Below, one piece after another: positions 26,153 through 34,277 of a DNA stretch of 64,000 nt (its first letter is position 1; every line of letters begins with the position of its first letter). The DNA is from an uncultured Clostridia bacterium (lineage in GTDB: Bacteria; Bacillota; Clostridia; Oscillospirales; CAG-272), in the NCBI GenBank assembly GCA_947626065.1, contig CANQQT010000002.1:1-64000 (forward strand), read 5' to 3'. A program made the translations under genes and the position numbers. Below the pieces are notes generated by a model. That model was not told the DNA's origin. It worked only from the letters and a program-made list of their open reading frames with translations, and did no database searches.

Positions 26153-27403
26153 ATGGACAACCGTTATTTCGTCGACTCGGAATTTCTCTCCCCCGCCGCG
26201 CTGGAAAAGAAGCATCGGCTGGAGCAGGATCCCGCCTCCCGCGCCGATCCCATGGCCTATCTTCCCGGGATGGAGGACATTCACTCCGATCTGAGCCAAA
26301 GGGTTCTTTCCCGCGTCGCCGCCTTCCGGCCCGAGGCCTACTCCGCACGGGAGGTGCGGGCGGCTCTTTCCCACCGGGTGAGGAACGAGGAGGATCTGAT
26401 GGCCCTGCTCTCTCCGGCGGCGGAGCCCTTTCTTGAGGAGATGGCACTTCTTGCCAAGGAGGAAACCAGCCGTCATTTCGGCAACACCGTCTATTTCTTC
26501 ACCCCTCTTTATATCGCCAACTACTGCGAAAACTACTGCGTTTACTGCGGCTTCAACTGCTACAACCATATCCGCCGCATGAAGCTGAACGAGAAGCAGA
26601 TTGAGCGGGAGATGAAGGTCATTGCCGACAGCGGCATGGAGGAGATTCTTATCCTGACGGGGGAAAGCCGAGCCGAAAGCGACCTTGCCTACATCGGACA
26701 GGCCTGCCGGACGGCCCGTACCTATTTCCGGAACGTCGGGCTTGAAATCTATCCCGTCAACACCGAGGAGTACCGGTTCTTGCATGAATGCGGCGCCGAT
26801 TACGTCACCGTCTTTCAGGAAACCTACGATATCAAGAAGTACGAAACCCTCCACCTGCTCGGGCACAAGCGCGTCTGGCCCTACCGCTTCGACGCGCAGG
26901 AGCGCGCCCTTCTCGGCGGAATGCGGGGAGTGGCCTTCTCGGCGCTGCTCGGCCTTTCGGATTTCCGAAGGGACGCCCTCGCCACCGCTCTTCACGCCTG
27001 CTATCTGCAAAAGAAATACCCGTGGGCGGAGATTTCCCTCTCCTGCCCCCGCCTCCGTCCCATCATCAACAACGAAAAAATCGGCCCGCAGGACGTAGGG
27101 GAAAAACAGCTCTGTCAGATTCTCTGCGCCTACCGGCTCTTTCTTCCCTTTGCCGGCATCACGGTATCCTCCCGCGAAAGCGCCGCCTTCCGCAACGGCA
27201 TTGTAAAGATTGCGGCGACCAAGATTTCCGCCGGGGTTTCGACCGGCATCGGCGACCATGAGCGGAAATACACCGGAAAGCAGGATCATGAGGAAGGGGA
27301 CGGACAATTTGAAATCAGCGACGGCAGGAGCTTCGGGGCCATGTACCGGGACATGGAGGAGGAAGGCCTCCAACCCGTCGTCAACGACGCCCTCTATGTT
27401 TGA
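26153..27403 (+). CDS. thiH: 2-iminoacetate synthase ThiH (radical SAM)
   Basis: ThiH cleaves tyrosine with S-adenosylmethionine to dehydroglycine and p-cresol; it is the anaerobic alternative to glycine oxidase ThiO. The 416-residue protein has the radical SAM cluster motif C-x3-C-x2-C in ANYCENYCVYCGF (C125, C129, C132) and the C-terminal biotin/thiamin synthase-associated region. It overlaps tenI by 8 nt. The use of ThiH agrees with an anaerobic organism. Confidence 0.96.
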   Translation: MDNRYFVDSEFLSPAALEKKHRLEQDPASRADPMAYLPGMEDIHSDLSQRVLSRVAAFRPEAYSAREVRAALSHRVRNEEDLMALLSPAAEPFLEEMALLAKEETSRHFGNTVYFFTPLYIANYCENYCVYCGFNCYNHIRRMKLNEKQIEREMKVIADSGMEEILILTGESRAESDLAYIGQACRTARTYFRNVGLEIYPVNTEEYRFLHECGADYVTVFQETYDIKKYETLHLLGHKRVWPYRFDAQERALLGGMRGVAFSALLGLSDFRRDALATALHACYLQKKYPWAEISLSCPRLRPIINNEKIGPQDVGEKQLCQILCAYRLFLPFAGITVSSRESAAFRNGIVKIAATKISAGVSTGIGDHERKYTGKQDHEEGDGQFEISDGRSFGAMYRDMEEEGLQPVVNDALYV

Positions 27404-28004
27404 CGTTTTCTGTGTCACCTCCCGCACCCTCTGCAGGGAGAATTTTGCGGAGCGCATAGAGGCTATCGCCGCCTGCCGCCCGCGCGGGATTGTGCTGAGA
27501 GAAAAGGATCTTTCGGAGGAGGACTATTTTGCCCTCGCCGCAAGTCTTCTCTCCCTCTGCCGCCGCTTCGGCACGCCACTTATCCTTCATTCCTTCCCCG
27601 ACGTCGCCCTCCGTCTGGGGGTCACGTCTCTGCACCTTCCCCTCCCGGCCCTCCGTTCCCTCCCGAAAGAAAAAAAGGCGTTTTTTACCGAAATCGGAGC
27701 CTCCTGCCACTCGGTGGAGGAGGCAAAAGAGGCGGAGAGGCTGGGCTGTACCTATCTCTTCGCCGGGCACATTTTCCCCACCGACTGCAAAAAGGGCCTC
27801 CCCGGCCGGGGGCTTGATTTCCTCCGCGCCGTCCTCTCCCAAACGGCCCTCCCCGTCTACGCCATCGGAGGAATTGGCCCGGAAAACGTTTTCTCTGTCA
27901 AAAAGACCGGCGCCGCCGGCGTCTGCGTCATGAGCAGCCTCATGACCTGCCCCTCAGCGGCGGAATATCTTTCTTCTCTCAGGGAGGCCGCCCATGAAGC
28001 TTGA
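27396..28004 (+). CDS. tenI: TenI-like thiazole tautomerase (ThiE paralogue)
   Basis: This protein of 202 residues is a ThiE-like TIM barrel but differs from the true ThiE encoded next: it has LFAGHIFPTDCKKGLPGRGLDF, typical of TenI proteins, which in Bacillus aromatise the thiazole phosphate tautomer without making thiamin phosphate. The start lies inside the 3' end of thiH and its end overlaps thiE by 11 nt, so the three genes are translationally coupled. A residual thiamin phosphate synthase role cannot be excluded from sequence alone, but the neighbour has the better ThiE motifs. Confidence 0.85.
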   Translation: MFDVFCVTSRTLCRENFAERIEAIAACRPRGIVLREKDLSEEDYFALAASLLSLCRRFGTPLILHSFPDVALRLGVTSLHLPLPALRSLPKEKKAFFTEIGASCHSVEEAKEAERLGCTYLFAGHIFPTDCKKGLPGRGLDFLRAVLSQTALPVYAIGGIGPENVFSVKKTGAAGVCVMSSLMTCPSAAEYLSSLREAAHEA

Positions 28005-28656
28005 AAAGAAAAATCTCCTCCTCTACGCGGTGACCGACCCGGTGCGGAAAGGAAAAAAGTCTCTTGAGGAGCAGGTGGAGGAAGCCCTGCGGGGCGGGGT
28101 CACCATGCTCCAATTCCGCGATAAGGAAGCGCCTTCGGAGGAATTTTGCGAAAAGGCCTCTCGCCTGCTCTCCCTTTGCCGCCGATACGGCGTCCCCTTG
28201 ATTGTCAACGACCGGGTGACCGAGGCCCTGCGAATCGGGGCCGACGGCGTCCACGTCGGGCAGGAGGACGCAGCGGTGCGCGAGATCCGGCGACTGGCCG
28301 GGGAAGACTTCATCATCGGCGCGACGGCCAAAACCGTGGCTCAGGCAAGAGAGGCCGAGCGTCAGGGCGCCGATTATCTCGGCGTCGGCGCGGTTTTCCC
28401 TTCCCCCACGAAGAAAAACGCCATCCGCATTACCCCGGAGTTGCTCGGTGACATCTGCCGCTCGGTTTCCATTCCCGCCGTCGCCATCGGCGGAATCAAC
28501 CTCTCCAATCTCCCGGCCCTGCGGGGCGGGGGAATGGCGGGAATCGCCGTCGTCTCCGCCCTCTTTGCCAGGGAGGACGTAAAGACCGCCGCCGAGGAGC
28601 TGAAACGTGGGATTCTTTCCCTGCTGGATGAGGAGAGGACCGACGGAAAGTACTGA
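27994..28656 (+). CDS. thiE: Thiamin-phosphate synthase ThiE
   Basis: ThiE joins HMP pyrophosphate and thiazole phosphate to thiamin monophosphate. The 220-residue TIM barrel shows GVTMLQFRDKEA, LIVNDRVTEALRIGADGVHVG, the family loop GVGAVFPSPTKKNA, and AIGGINLSN with IAVVSALF at the end. It overlaps tenI and is followed by thiD after 119 bp. No kinase thiL for the final phosphorylation is in the operon. Confidence 0.95.
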   Translation: MKLEKKNLLLYAVTDPVRKGKKSLEEQVEEALRGGVTMLQFRDKEAPSEEFCEKASRLLSLCRRYGVPLIVNDRVTEALRIGADGVHVGQEDAAVREIRRLAGEDFIIGATAKTVAQAREAERQGADYLGVGAVFPSPTKKNAIRITPELLGDICRSVSIPAVAIGGINLSNLPALRGGGMAGIAVVSALFAREDVKTAAEELKRGILSLLDEERTDGKY

Positions 28657-28775
28657 CGCCTCCCGGAAAAACCCGAACGCCGCCGCAATTTCAAATTCTC
28701 AGGAACGGAAACCGGAACGGCGCGGGGAGCGAAACGACCACCCCCAAAAATTCACAGAAAGGAACCGCCATAAAG

Positions 28776-29609
28776 ATGAAAACGCTTCTCACAATCGCCG
28801 GGAGCGACAGCAGCGGCGGCGCCGGCATTCTGGCGGACGTCAAGACCGCGACTGTCCACGGCGTCTTTGCCACCTGCGCGATCACGGCGCTGACTGCCCA
28901 GAACACCACCGGCGTCTTTGCCGTTTCGGAGGTGTCCCCGGAATTTCTGAGACAGCAGCTCGACGCGGTGTTCACCGACATTCCCCCCGACGCCGTGAAA
29001 ATCGGCATGATTCCCTCGGAGGCCCTGATCCAAATCGCCGCCGAACGGCTTACCTTCTACCGCGCGGAGCATATTGTGCTCGACCCCGTCATGGTCGCGA
29101 CAAGCGGCGCCTCGCTGAGCCGAGCGGGGGCAACCGAAGCCCTCATCGAATCCCTTCTTCCCCTCGCCGAGGTCGTCACCCCCAACCTCCCGGAGGCGGA
29201 GGTCTTGTCGGGGATTCAAATCTCCTGTCGGGACGATATGGAAAGGGCGGCGAAAAGAATTCTTGAAAGAGGCGCGCGCGCCGTCCTCTGCAAGGGAGGA
29301 CATCTCCCCGACGGCGCCGACGATTTTCTCCTTGACGGGGAGGGGAGCCACTGGTTCCGCTCCGAAAGGATCGAAAATCCGAACACGCACGGAACCGGCT
29401 GTACCCTCTCCTCCGCCATCGCCTCCCGCCTCGCCTCCGGCTTCTCTCTCAGGGAGGCAATCTCCCTCGCCAAGGCCTATCTCACCGGCGCCCTTTCCTC
29501 CGGGCTGAAGCTCGGGAAGGGAAACGGCCCGCTCGACCACACCTATCTTCTTCACAAAATCAATCCGGACGCCGCACAGCCCGGCCCGGGAAAGGAAACG
29601 AAGCTATGA
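28776..29609 (+). CDS. thiD: Hydroxymethylpyrimidine/phosphomethylpyrimidine kinase ThiD
   Basis: ThiD phosphorylates HMP and HMP phosphate to the pyrophosphate used by ThiE. The 277-residue ribokinase-fold protein begins with [16 protein letters not shown], has [12 protein letters not shown] in the middle and the C-terminal [15 protein letters not shown] anion-hole motif with its catalytic Asp environment. The ribosome binding site AAAGGA precedes the ATG. Its stop overlaps the thiC start by 4 nt (ATGA). Confidence 0.96.
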   Translation: MKTLLTIAGSDSSGGAGILADVKTATVHGVFATCAITALTAQNTTGVFAVSEVSPEFLRQQLDAVFTDIPPDAVKIGMIPSEALIQIAAERLTFYRAEHIVLDPVMVATSGASLSRAGATEALIESLLPLAEVVTPNLPEAEVLSGIQISCRDDMERAAKRILERGARAVLCKGGHLPDGADDFLLDGEGSHWFRSERIENPNTHGTGCTLSSAIASRLASGFSLREAISLAKAYLTGALSSGLKLGKGNGPLDHTYLLHKINPDAAQPGPGKETKL

Positions 29610-30919
29610 GAACTTACCGCACCCAGATGGAGGCCGCCCGCAAAGGCCTGATCACCCCCGAAATGAAGCTTGTCGCCGAAAAGGAGGGACGCGAACCGGA
29701 ATTTATCCGGGAACGCCTCGCCAAAGGAACCGTCGTGATCCCCGCCAACGTCAACCACACCTCCCTCTCCGCCGAGGGGATCGGGGAGGGTCTCCGCACC
29801 AAAATCAACGTCAACCTCGGCATTTCCGGGGACTGCAAGGATTACGGCGTGGAGATGCAGAAGGTCGACACCGCGCTGAAATACGGCGCCGAGGCCATTA
29901 TGGATTTAAGCAACTACGGAAAGACCAACACCTTCCGGCGGGAGCTGATTGCCAAATCCCCGGCGATGATCGGCACCGTCCCCATGTACGACGCCATCGG
30001 CTATCTTGAGAAGGATCTGCCGCAGATTACCGCGGAGGACTTTCTGAAGGTCGTCCGCGCCCATGCCGAGGAGGGCGTCGACTTCATGACGATTCACGCC
30101 GGGATCAACCGCCGCGCCGTCGAGGCCTTCCGCCGCGACAAGAGACGGATGAACATCGTTTCCCGCGGGGGCTCCCTGCTCTTCGCGTGGATGATGATGA
30201 CGGGAAACGAAAATCCCTTCTACGAGCATTACGACGAGGTTCTTGAGATTCTCCGGGAATACGACGTGACGATCAGCCTCGGAGACGCGCTCCGCCCCGG
30301 TTGTCTTGACGACAGCACCGACGGGGGACAGATCGCCGAGCTGATTGAGCTGGGCGCCCTGACGGAACGCGCATGGCAAAAGGACGTTCAGGTTCTCATC
30401 GAGGGGCCGGGCCACATGGCGATGAACGAAATCGAGGCCAACATGAAGCTCCAGAAGCGCCTCTGCCACAACGCGCCCTTCTACGTGCTGGGCCCGCTCG
30501 TCACCGATATTGCCCCCGGCTACGACCACATCACCTCCGCCATCGGGGGAGCCATCGCCGCCGCGTCGGGCGCCGATTTCCTCTGCTACGTCACCCCGGC
30601 GGAGCACCTGCGCCTACCCGACCTTTCCGACGTGAAGGAGGGCATCATCGCCAGCCGGATCGCCGCTCACGCCGCCGACATCGCCAAGGGACTTCCCCGC
30701 GCGACCGACCGGGACAATGCCATGGCGGAGGCGCGCCACAAGCTCGACTGGGAGGCCATGTTCGGCCTTGCCCTCGACCCCGACAAGGCGCGGGCCTACT
30801 ACGAAAGCACCCCGCCCGCCGAGCGGCACACCTGCTCCATGTGCGGGAAAATGTGCGCCGTGAGAACCACCAATTTGATTCTCGAAGGGGAAAAAGTGGA
30901 ATTCTGCCCCGGAAAATGA
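29606..30919 (+). CDS. thiC: Phosphomethylpyrimidine synthase ThiC (short form)
   Basis: ThiC rearranges aminoimidazole ribotide to HMP phosphate by radical SAM chemistry. At 437 residues it is the short form without the N-terminal extension of E. coli ThiC. Conserved stretches are [40 protein letters not shown] and [11 protein letters not shown]. The C-terminal cluster motif reads C410-S-M-C413-G-K-M-C417, that is C-x2-C-x3-C. The commonly quoted spacing is C-x2-C-x4-C; short clostridial and archaeal forms may differ. It is the last gene of the operon, and a new promoter follows within 15 bp of its stop. Confidence 0.95.
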   Translation: MRTYRTQMEAARKGLITPEMKLVAEKEGREPEFIRERLAKGTVVIPANVNHTSLSAEGIGEGLRTKINVNLGISGDCKDYGVEMQKVDTALKYGAEAIMDLSNYGKTNTFRRELIAKSPAMIGTVPMYDAIGYLEKDLPQITAEDFLKVVRAHAEEGVDFMTIHAGINRRAVEAFRRDKRRMNIVSRGGSLLFAWMMMTGNENPFYEHYDEVLEILREYDVTISLGDALRPGCLDDSTDGGQIAELIELGALTERAWQKDVQVLIEGPGHMAMNEIEANMKLQKRLCHNAPFYVLGPLVTDIAPGYDHITSAIGGAIAAASGADFLCYVTPAEHLRLPDLSDVKEGIIASRIAAHAADIAKGLPRATDRDNAMAEARHKLDWEAMFGLALDPDKARAYYESTPPAERHTCSMCGKMCAVRTTNLILEGEKVEFCPGK

Positions 30920-30929
30920 AGGCTTTCCC

Positions 30930-30958
30930 TTGCATTCGGCAGTTTTTCGTGCTATAAT
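30930..30958 (+). promoter_or_regulatory. Promoter of the metal GTPase pair
   Basis: TTGCAT at 30930-30935 and TATAAT at 30953-30958 are spaced 17 bp. I see no Zur- or Fur-like palindrome around it. Confidence 0.8.
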
Positions 30959-31011
30959 ATATTTTCGGATATTTTTTGAAACCAATCACATCCCATCGGA
31001 GGCAAAAAAGC

Positions 31012-32148
31012 ATGACGAAGGTTGACGTCTTCTCCGGGTTTCTCGGAGCAGGAAAAACGACTTTGATTAAAAAGCTCATCAAGGAGGCTTATTCCGGCGA
31101 AAAGCTGGTTCTCATCGAAAACGAATTTGGAAAAATCGGCATCGACGGTGGATTTCTCAAGGAAGCGGGGATCGAAATCACCGAGATGAATTCCGGCTGT
31201 ATCTGCTGCAGTCTGGTCGGCGATTTCGGGGAGGCCCTGAAAAAGGTGACCGAGCGCTTCTCCCCCGACCGCATTCTCATTGAGCCGTCGGGCGTCGGCA
31301 AGCTGAGCGACGTTGTCCGTGCCGTGCAGAACGCCGGTATCCCCGATCTGGAGCTCAACGCCATGACCACCGTCATTGACGCGACCAAGTGCCGACTGTA
31401 TCTGAAAAACTTTGAGGAATTCTACCGAAATCAGATCGAATTTGCCTCCTGCATCGTTTTAAGCCGCACGGGAGGAATCGCGCCGGAGCGTCTGAAGGAA
31501 GCGCTTTCCCTCATCCGGCAGATCAATCCGACGGTCACCGTCATCACGACGCCGTGGGAGGAGGTCGACGGGAAGCAGATTCTCTCGGCCATGGAACAGA
31601 AAAACACGCTGGAAGCGGAGCTAGCGCATCTGCTGGAGGAGCAGGAAAAGGAAGAGCATCACCATCACCACCACCATCACCACCATGAGGACGGCGAGGA
31701 GTGCGACGACCCCGACTGCGAATGCCATCATCACGACGATGACGACGAGGAGGAGCATCACCACCATCATCACCACCATGAGGATGGCGAGGAGTGCGAC
31801 GATCCCGACTGCGAATGCCATCATCACGACGATGACGACGAGGAGGAGCACCACCATCATCATCACGCCGACGAGGTTTTCACGAGCTGGGGCACCGAAA
31901 CCGCCGACCGCTTCTCCGCCGATTTTGTGAAAGCCTGCCTCGCCTCTCTTGAGAGCGGAAAATACGGCTCGGTTCTCCGCGCAAAGGGAATCCTTCCCTG
32001 CACAGACGGAACTTGGATTTATTTTGACTACGTTCCGGGGGAGACCAACCTCCGCACCGGACTCCCCGACGTAACCGGAAAGCTCTGCGTCATCGGCGCG
32101 GGGCTGGACAAAAAAGGCCTCGCCGCGCTGTTTGAGAACCGCGCATAA
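31012..32148 (+). CDS. CobW/COG0523 GTPase with a His/Asp/Cys-rich metal-binding repeat
   Basis: This 378-residue G3E-family GTPase is of the metallochaperone type. It has Walker A GFLGAGKTT (residues 9-17), the metal-binding GCICC motif (C63-x-C65-C66), EPSGVGK, and a C-terminal CobW domain (WIYFDYVPGE). Residues about 216-286 form an insert of two 31-residue units: a run of 8-10 His, then EDGEECDDPDCECHHH and DDDDEEE. This could store or sense Zn, Ni or Co. The ATG at 31012 follows GGAGG. The second GTPase gene 44 nt downstream makes an operon. COG0523 members often serve zinc homeostasis; which metal is used here cannot be told. Confidence 0.9.
   Translation: MTKVDVFSGFLGAGKTTLIKKLIKEAYSGEKLVLIENEFGKIGIDGGFLKEAGIEITEMNSGCICCSLVGDFGEALKKVTERFSPDRILIEPSGVGKLSDVVRAVQNAGIPDLELNAMTTVIDATKCRLYLKNFEEFYRNQIEFASCIVLSRTGGIAPERLKEALSLIRQINPTVTVITTPWEEVDGKQILSAMEQKNTLEAELAHLLEEQEKEEHHHHHHHHHHEDGEECDDPDCECHHHDDDDEEEHHHHHHHHEDGEECDDPDCECHHHDDDDEEEHHHHHHADEVFTSWGTETADRFSADFVKACLASLESGKYGSVLRAKGILPCTDGTWIYFDYVPGETNLRTGLPDVTGKLCVIGAGLDKKGLAALFENRA
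31657..31868 (+). repeat. 93-bp coding tandem repeat, metal-binding
   Basis: Two full 93-bp units and a partial third start at the His codons. GAGGACGGCGAGGAG at 31686 recurs as GAGGATGGCGAGGAG at 31779. The few differences are mostly synonymous. Confidence 0.9.
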
Positions 32149-32192
32149 AAGCTCAGAAGTCAGAAAGGACGCCTACCGGCCAGCTTACCGCC

Positions 32193-33137
32193 ATGGAAAT
32201 TCCCGTTTATCTTTTCACCGGCTTTCTTGACGCCGGAAAAACCCGTTTTCTTCAGGAAACTCTGGAGGACGCAAATTTCTTTCAGGATCCCAACCGGACC
32301 CTCGTCCTTCTCTGCGAGGAGGGGGAGGAGGTTCTGAATCCCGCCGCCTTTGCCTCTGCCGACGTCTTTATCGAATCGATTGAGGAAAAGACACAGCTCA
32401 ATCCCGACAAGCTGGAGGCGCTCCGGAAAAAGCATAACGCGACCCGCGTCATGCTGGAATACAACGGAATGTGGCTTCTGGCCGACCTCTTCCGCGCGCT
32501 CCCGCAGGGCTGGATGATTTATCAGGAGATCTCCTTCGCCGACGCCTCGGTCGTGGAGGTATTCAACGCCAATATGCGGAATCTCGTGGTAGACAAGCTC
32601 TCTTCCTGCGAGCTCATCGTCTTCAACCGCTGTGATTCAAGCACCGACCGGCAGGCGCTTCATAAGCTGGTGCGGGCGGTCAGCCGCCGCTGTGACATCA
32701 TCTACGAAAGCGCCGACGGCTCCTTTGAATACGATCAGATCGAGGATCCCCTTCCCTTCGACCGGAACGCGAAGGAAATCGTCATCGAAGACAAAGACTT
32801 TGCCCTCTGGTACCGGGATCTGTCGGAGAATATGGCCGCCTATGACGGGAAGACCGTCACCTTCCTCGGCATGGTGACGAAGAACGGTCGCCTGCCCAAA
32901 AACAGCTTTGTCATCGGGAGGCAGATCATGACCTGCTGTATCGAGGACGTCACCTACAGCGGCCTTCTCTGCGAGGATCCGAAGAGCGACAGCGTCGGCA
33001 GGGGAGAATGGATTCGCCTCACCGCCGCGATAAAGATTGAAAACTGCAAGCTCTACGGAAAAAAGGGCCCGGTTTTAAAGGCCCTCTCTTTCGAAAAGGC
33101 CTCCGCGCCCGCCGACCCCATCGCCACCTTCTATTGA
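32193..33137 (+). CDS. CobW-like GTPase with a C-terminal TIGR03943/DUF1980-like domain
   Basis: The 314-residue protein starts with a P-loop GFLDAGKTR, an altered G3E Walker A, and has VFNRCD in place of the usual NKxD. The C-terminal third (FLGMVTKNGRLPKNSFVIGRQIMTCC and further) resembles the DUF1980/TIGR03943 family, usually encoded beside YcgR-type metal permeases. Fused forms paired with a full COG0523 GTPase are familiar from Clostridia. A metal-transport accessory role is inferred. No good ribosome binding site lies next to the ATG (GAAAGGA is over 20 nt away), so the start is less sure. A terminator-containing repeat follows about 70 bp after the stop. Confidence 0.8.
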   Translation: MEIPVYLFTGFLDAGKTRFLQETLEDANFFQDPNRTLVLLCEEGEEVLNPAAFASADVFIESIEEKTQLNPDKLEALRKKHNATRVMLEYNGMWLLADLFRALPQGWMIYQEISFADASVVEVFNANMRNLVVDKLSSCELIVFNRCDSSTDRQALHKLVRAVSRRCDIIYESADGSFEYDQIEDPLPFDRNAKEIVIEDKDFALWYRDLSENMAAYDGKTVTFLGMVTKNGRLPKNSFVIGRQIMTCCIEDVTYSGLLCEDPKSDSVGRGEWIRLTAAIKIENCKLYGKKGPVLKALSFEKASAPADPIATFY

Positions 33138-33207
33138 ATCGATACCGGCCCGCCGGGGCACGGCAAGGCCGCTTCCGGAGGACATCGGGGCCCCTTATCA
33201 TAGAATT

Positions 33208-33285
33208 GCAAAAAAGCCTGCCGCACAAGCGAAAAACGCTTGCGGCAGGCCTTTTGTCTTTTCCGGCGCCTGTTCTTCGGTGCCG
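33208..33285. repeat. Left copy of the 80-bp flanking repeat (contains a terminator)
   Basis: This copy matches 35871-35950 almost base for base: a run of A residues, the hairpin, CTTTTGTCTTTTCCGGCGCC, and TGTTCTTCGG. The hairpin arms, GCCTGCCGC..CAAGCG and CGCTTG..CGGCAGGC, are followed by CTTTT, so it works as terminator for the GTPase operon. Together the two copies bracket the HxlR-macrodomain-SirTM island. Confidence 0.9.
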
Positions 33286-33368
33286 ACTGCCGTTTTCAAA
33301 TTCCGCGCCGGTCTCCGGGCGGCCTGTTTTTGGAAACGTCTTAAGGCGGCTACTGTCCGCCCGACGGG

Positions 33369-33415
33369 AAAATCCCCGCCGGGATCCCTTTATTCAAGAG
33401 GCCGATGGGGATTTT
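33369..33415 (-). terminator. Terminator-like inverted repeat after the HxlR gene
   Basis: AAAATCCCC (33369-33377) pairs with GGGGATTTT (33407-33415), directly after the stop codon of the minus-strand regulator gene. The loop is long, and T residues follow on the minus strand. Confidence 0.5.
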
Positions 33416-33416
33416 C

Positions 33417-33746
33417 TTATGTTGCTAACGACCGGTAATTTTCTCCCCACGCCTTCATAGCGTCAAGGATCGGTTTCAGAGATTCCCCCAGCTCCGACAG
33501 CGCATACTCCACCCGCAGCGGGACTTCGGGGTAAACGGTGCGGGTGATGATCCCATCCGCTTCCATCGACCGCAGGCTGTCCGTCAGCACCTTTTGGCTA
33601 ATCCCTTCCAGATTCTTTTGAAGCTCATTGAAACGCCACGGGCGCTGGAGCAGATTGCGCAGGATTAAAAGTTTCCACTTGTTCCCGATGAGCTGAACCG
33701 TCGTCGCTACGGGACATTCGGGAATGAGTTCGGCTTTCGTTTTCAT
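33417..33746 (-). CDS. HxlR-family transcriptional regulator
   Basis: The 109-residue winged-helix protein matches HxlR/DUF24 regulators: IPECPVATTVQLIGNKWKLLILRNL, RFNELQKNLEGISQKVLTDSLRSMEADGII and YALSELGESL. The cysteine in PECPV (C11) is the position used for thiol-based sensing of electrophiles or oxidants in YodB/HypR-like members. The ATG at 33746 follows GGAGG by 6 nt. It is divergent from the small Cys-rich/macro/SirTM operon and likely controls it and itself. More A/T-ending codons are used than in the flanking genes. Confidence 0.92.
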   Translation of the reverse strand: MKTKAELIPECPVATTVQLIGNKWKLLILRNLLQRPWRFNELQKNLEGISQKVLTDSLRSMEADGIITRTVYPEVPLRVEYALSELGESLKPILDAMKAWGENYRSLAT

Positions 33747-33764
33747 AAAGCGCCTCCGTACCAT

Positions 33765-34025
33765 CAGAAAAGAATGTTACACTCATATTATACTGCAACA
33801 CGCTTCAAAAGGCAATAGCTTCGGACGAGTTCACAAAAAAGTTAAAAATTGAATTTGCCGCAAAACGCCCTAAATACCCAAAAGTTACAAAAAGGTGCTG
33901 TATCCAAACTGTCAATAAATTGACAGTTACAAAAAAGTGCGTACTTGCGCCCGGCGAAAAAATCCTGTATAATGACAGATACAGGAGGCAAAAAGCTCCC
34001 TGAATTCATAAAGGAGGACACGATC
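33765..34025. promoter_or_regulatory. Divergent control region of the HxlR and SirTM operons
   Basis: On the minus strand a promoter with TATAAT and TTGCCT spaced 17 bp reads into hxlR. On the plus strand TTGCGC (33945-33950) and TATAAT (33968-33973), also 17 bp apart, read into the small Cys-rich gene. Upstream of the plus -35 lie a perfect inverted repeat AACTGTCA-N6-TGACAGTT (33907-33928) and two direct repeats AGTTACAAAAA(A/G)GTGC at 33883-33898 and 33925-33940, 42 bp apart. These are good operator candidates for HxlR. Confidence 0.75.
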
Positions 34026-34277
34026 ATGGCACTCTCGAATCTCGCCGGATGGACTGAGGACAAAGCGGCTTCCGCCTGTGGTGTAGCTTGCGGTGCTACT
34101 GACAAGAGCAGTTCCAAAGGAACAGCCGCCGAGACCCCCGCCGCTTGCGGTGCGGCTGATAAGCCGGAGGAAAAGCCCCTGCTTTGTCCTTTTGGGCTAC
34201 TGCGAGGGGGAATACCCGAAAGAAAAGCCGAGAAAGGCAAGCAGAAGCAAAATCATCGAGGAATGGTGAGGATATGA
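34026..34277 (+). CDS. Small Cys-rich protein upstream of macrodomain/SirTM, probably frameshifted
   Basis: I do not recognise this gene. A strong AAGGAGGA site stands before the ATG. The first 48 residues hold three repeats of an ACG motif (SACGVACGATDK and AACGAADKPEEK). As written the frame gives 83 residues and overlaps the macro gene by 4 nt (ATGA). However, from about 34180 the +1 frame reads a more natural tail (GYCEGEYPKEKPRK ... KIIEEW, stop at 34267-34269, 4 nt before the macro ATG), with better codon use. A one-base shift at CCCC (34176-34179) or TTTTGGG (34190-34196) would join them and give a Cys-rich protein with a CPFGYC or KPCFVLLGYC centre. It may be a sequencing error, a recent mutation or real frameshifting. 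Confidence 0.6.
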   Translation: MALSNLAGWTEDKAASACGVACGATDKSSSKGTAAETPAACGAADKPEEKPLLCPFGLLRGGIPERKAEKGKQKQNHRGMVRI

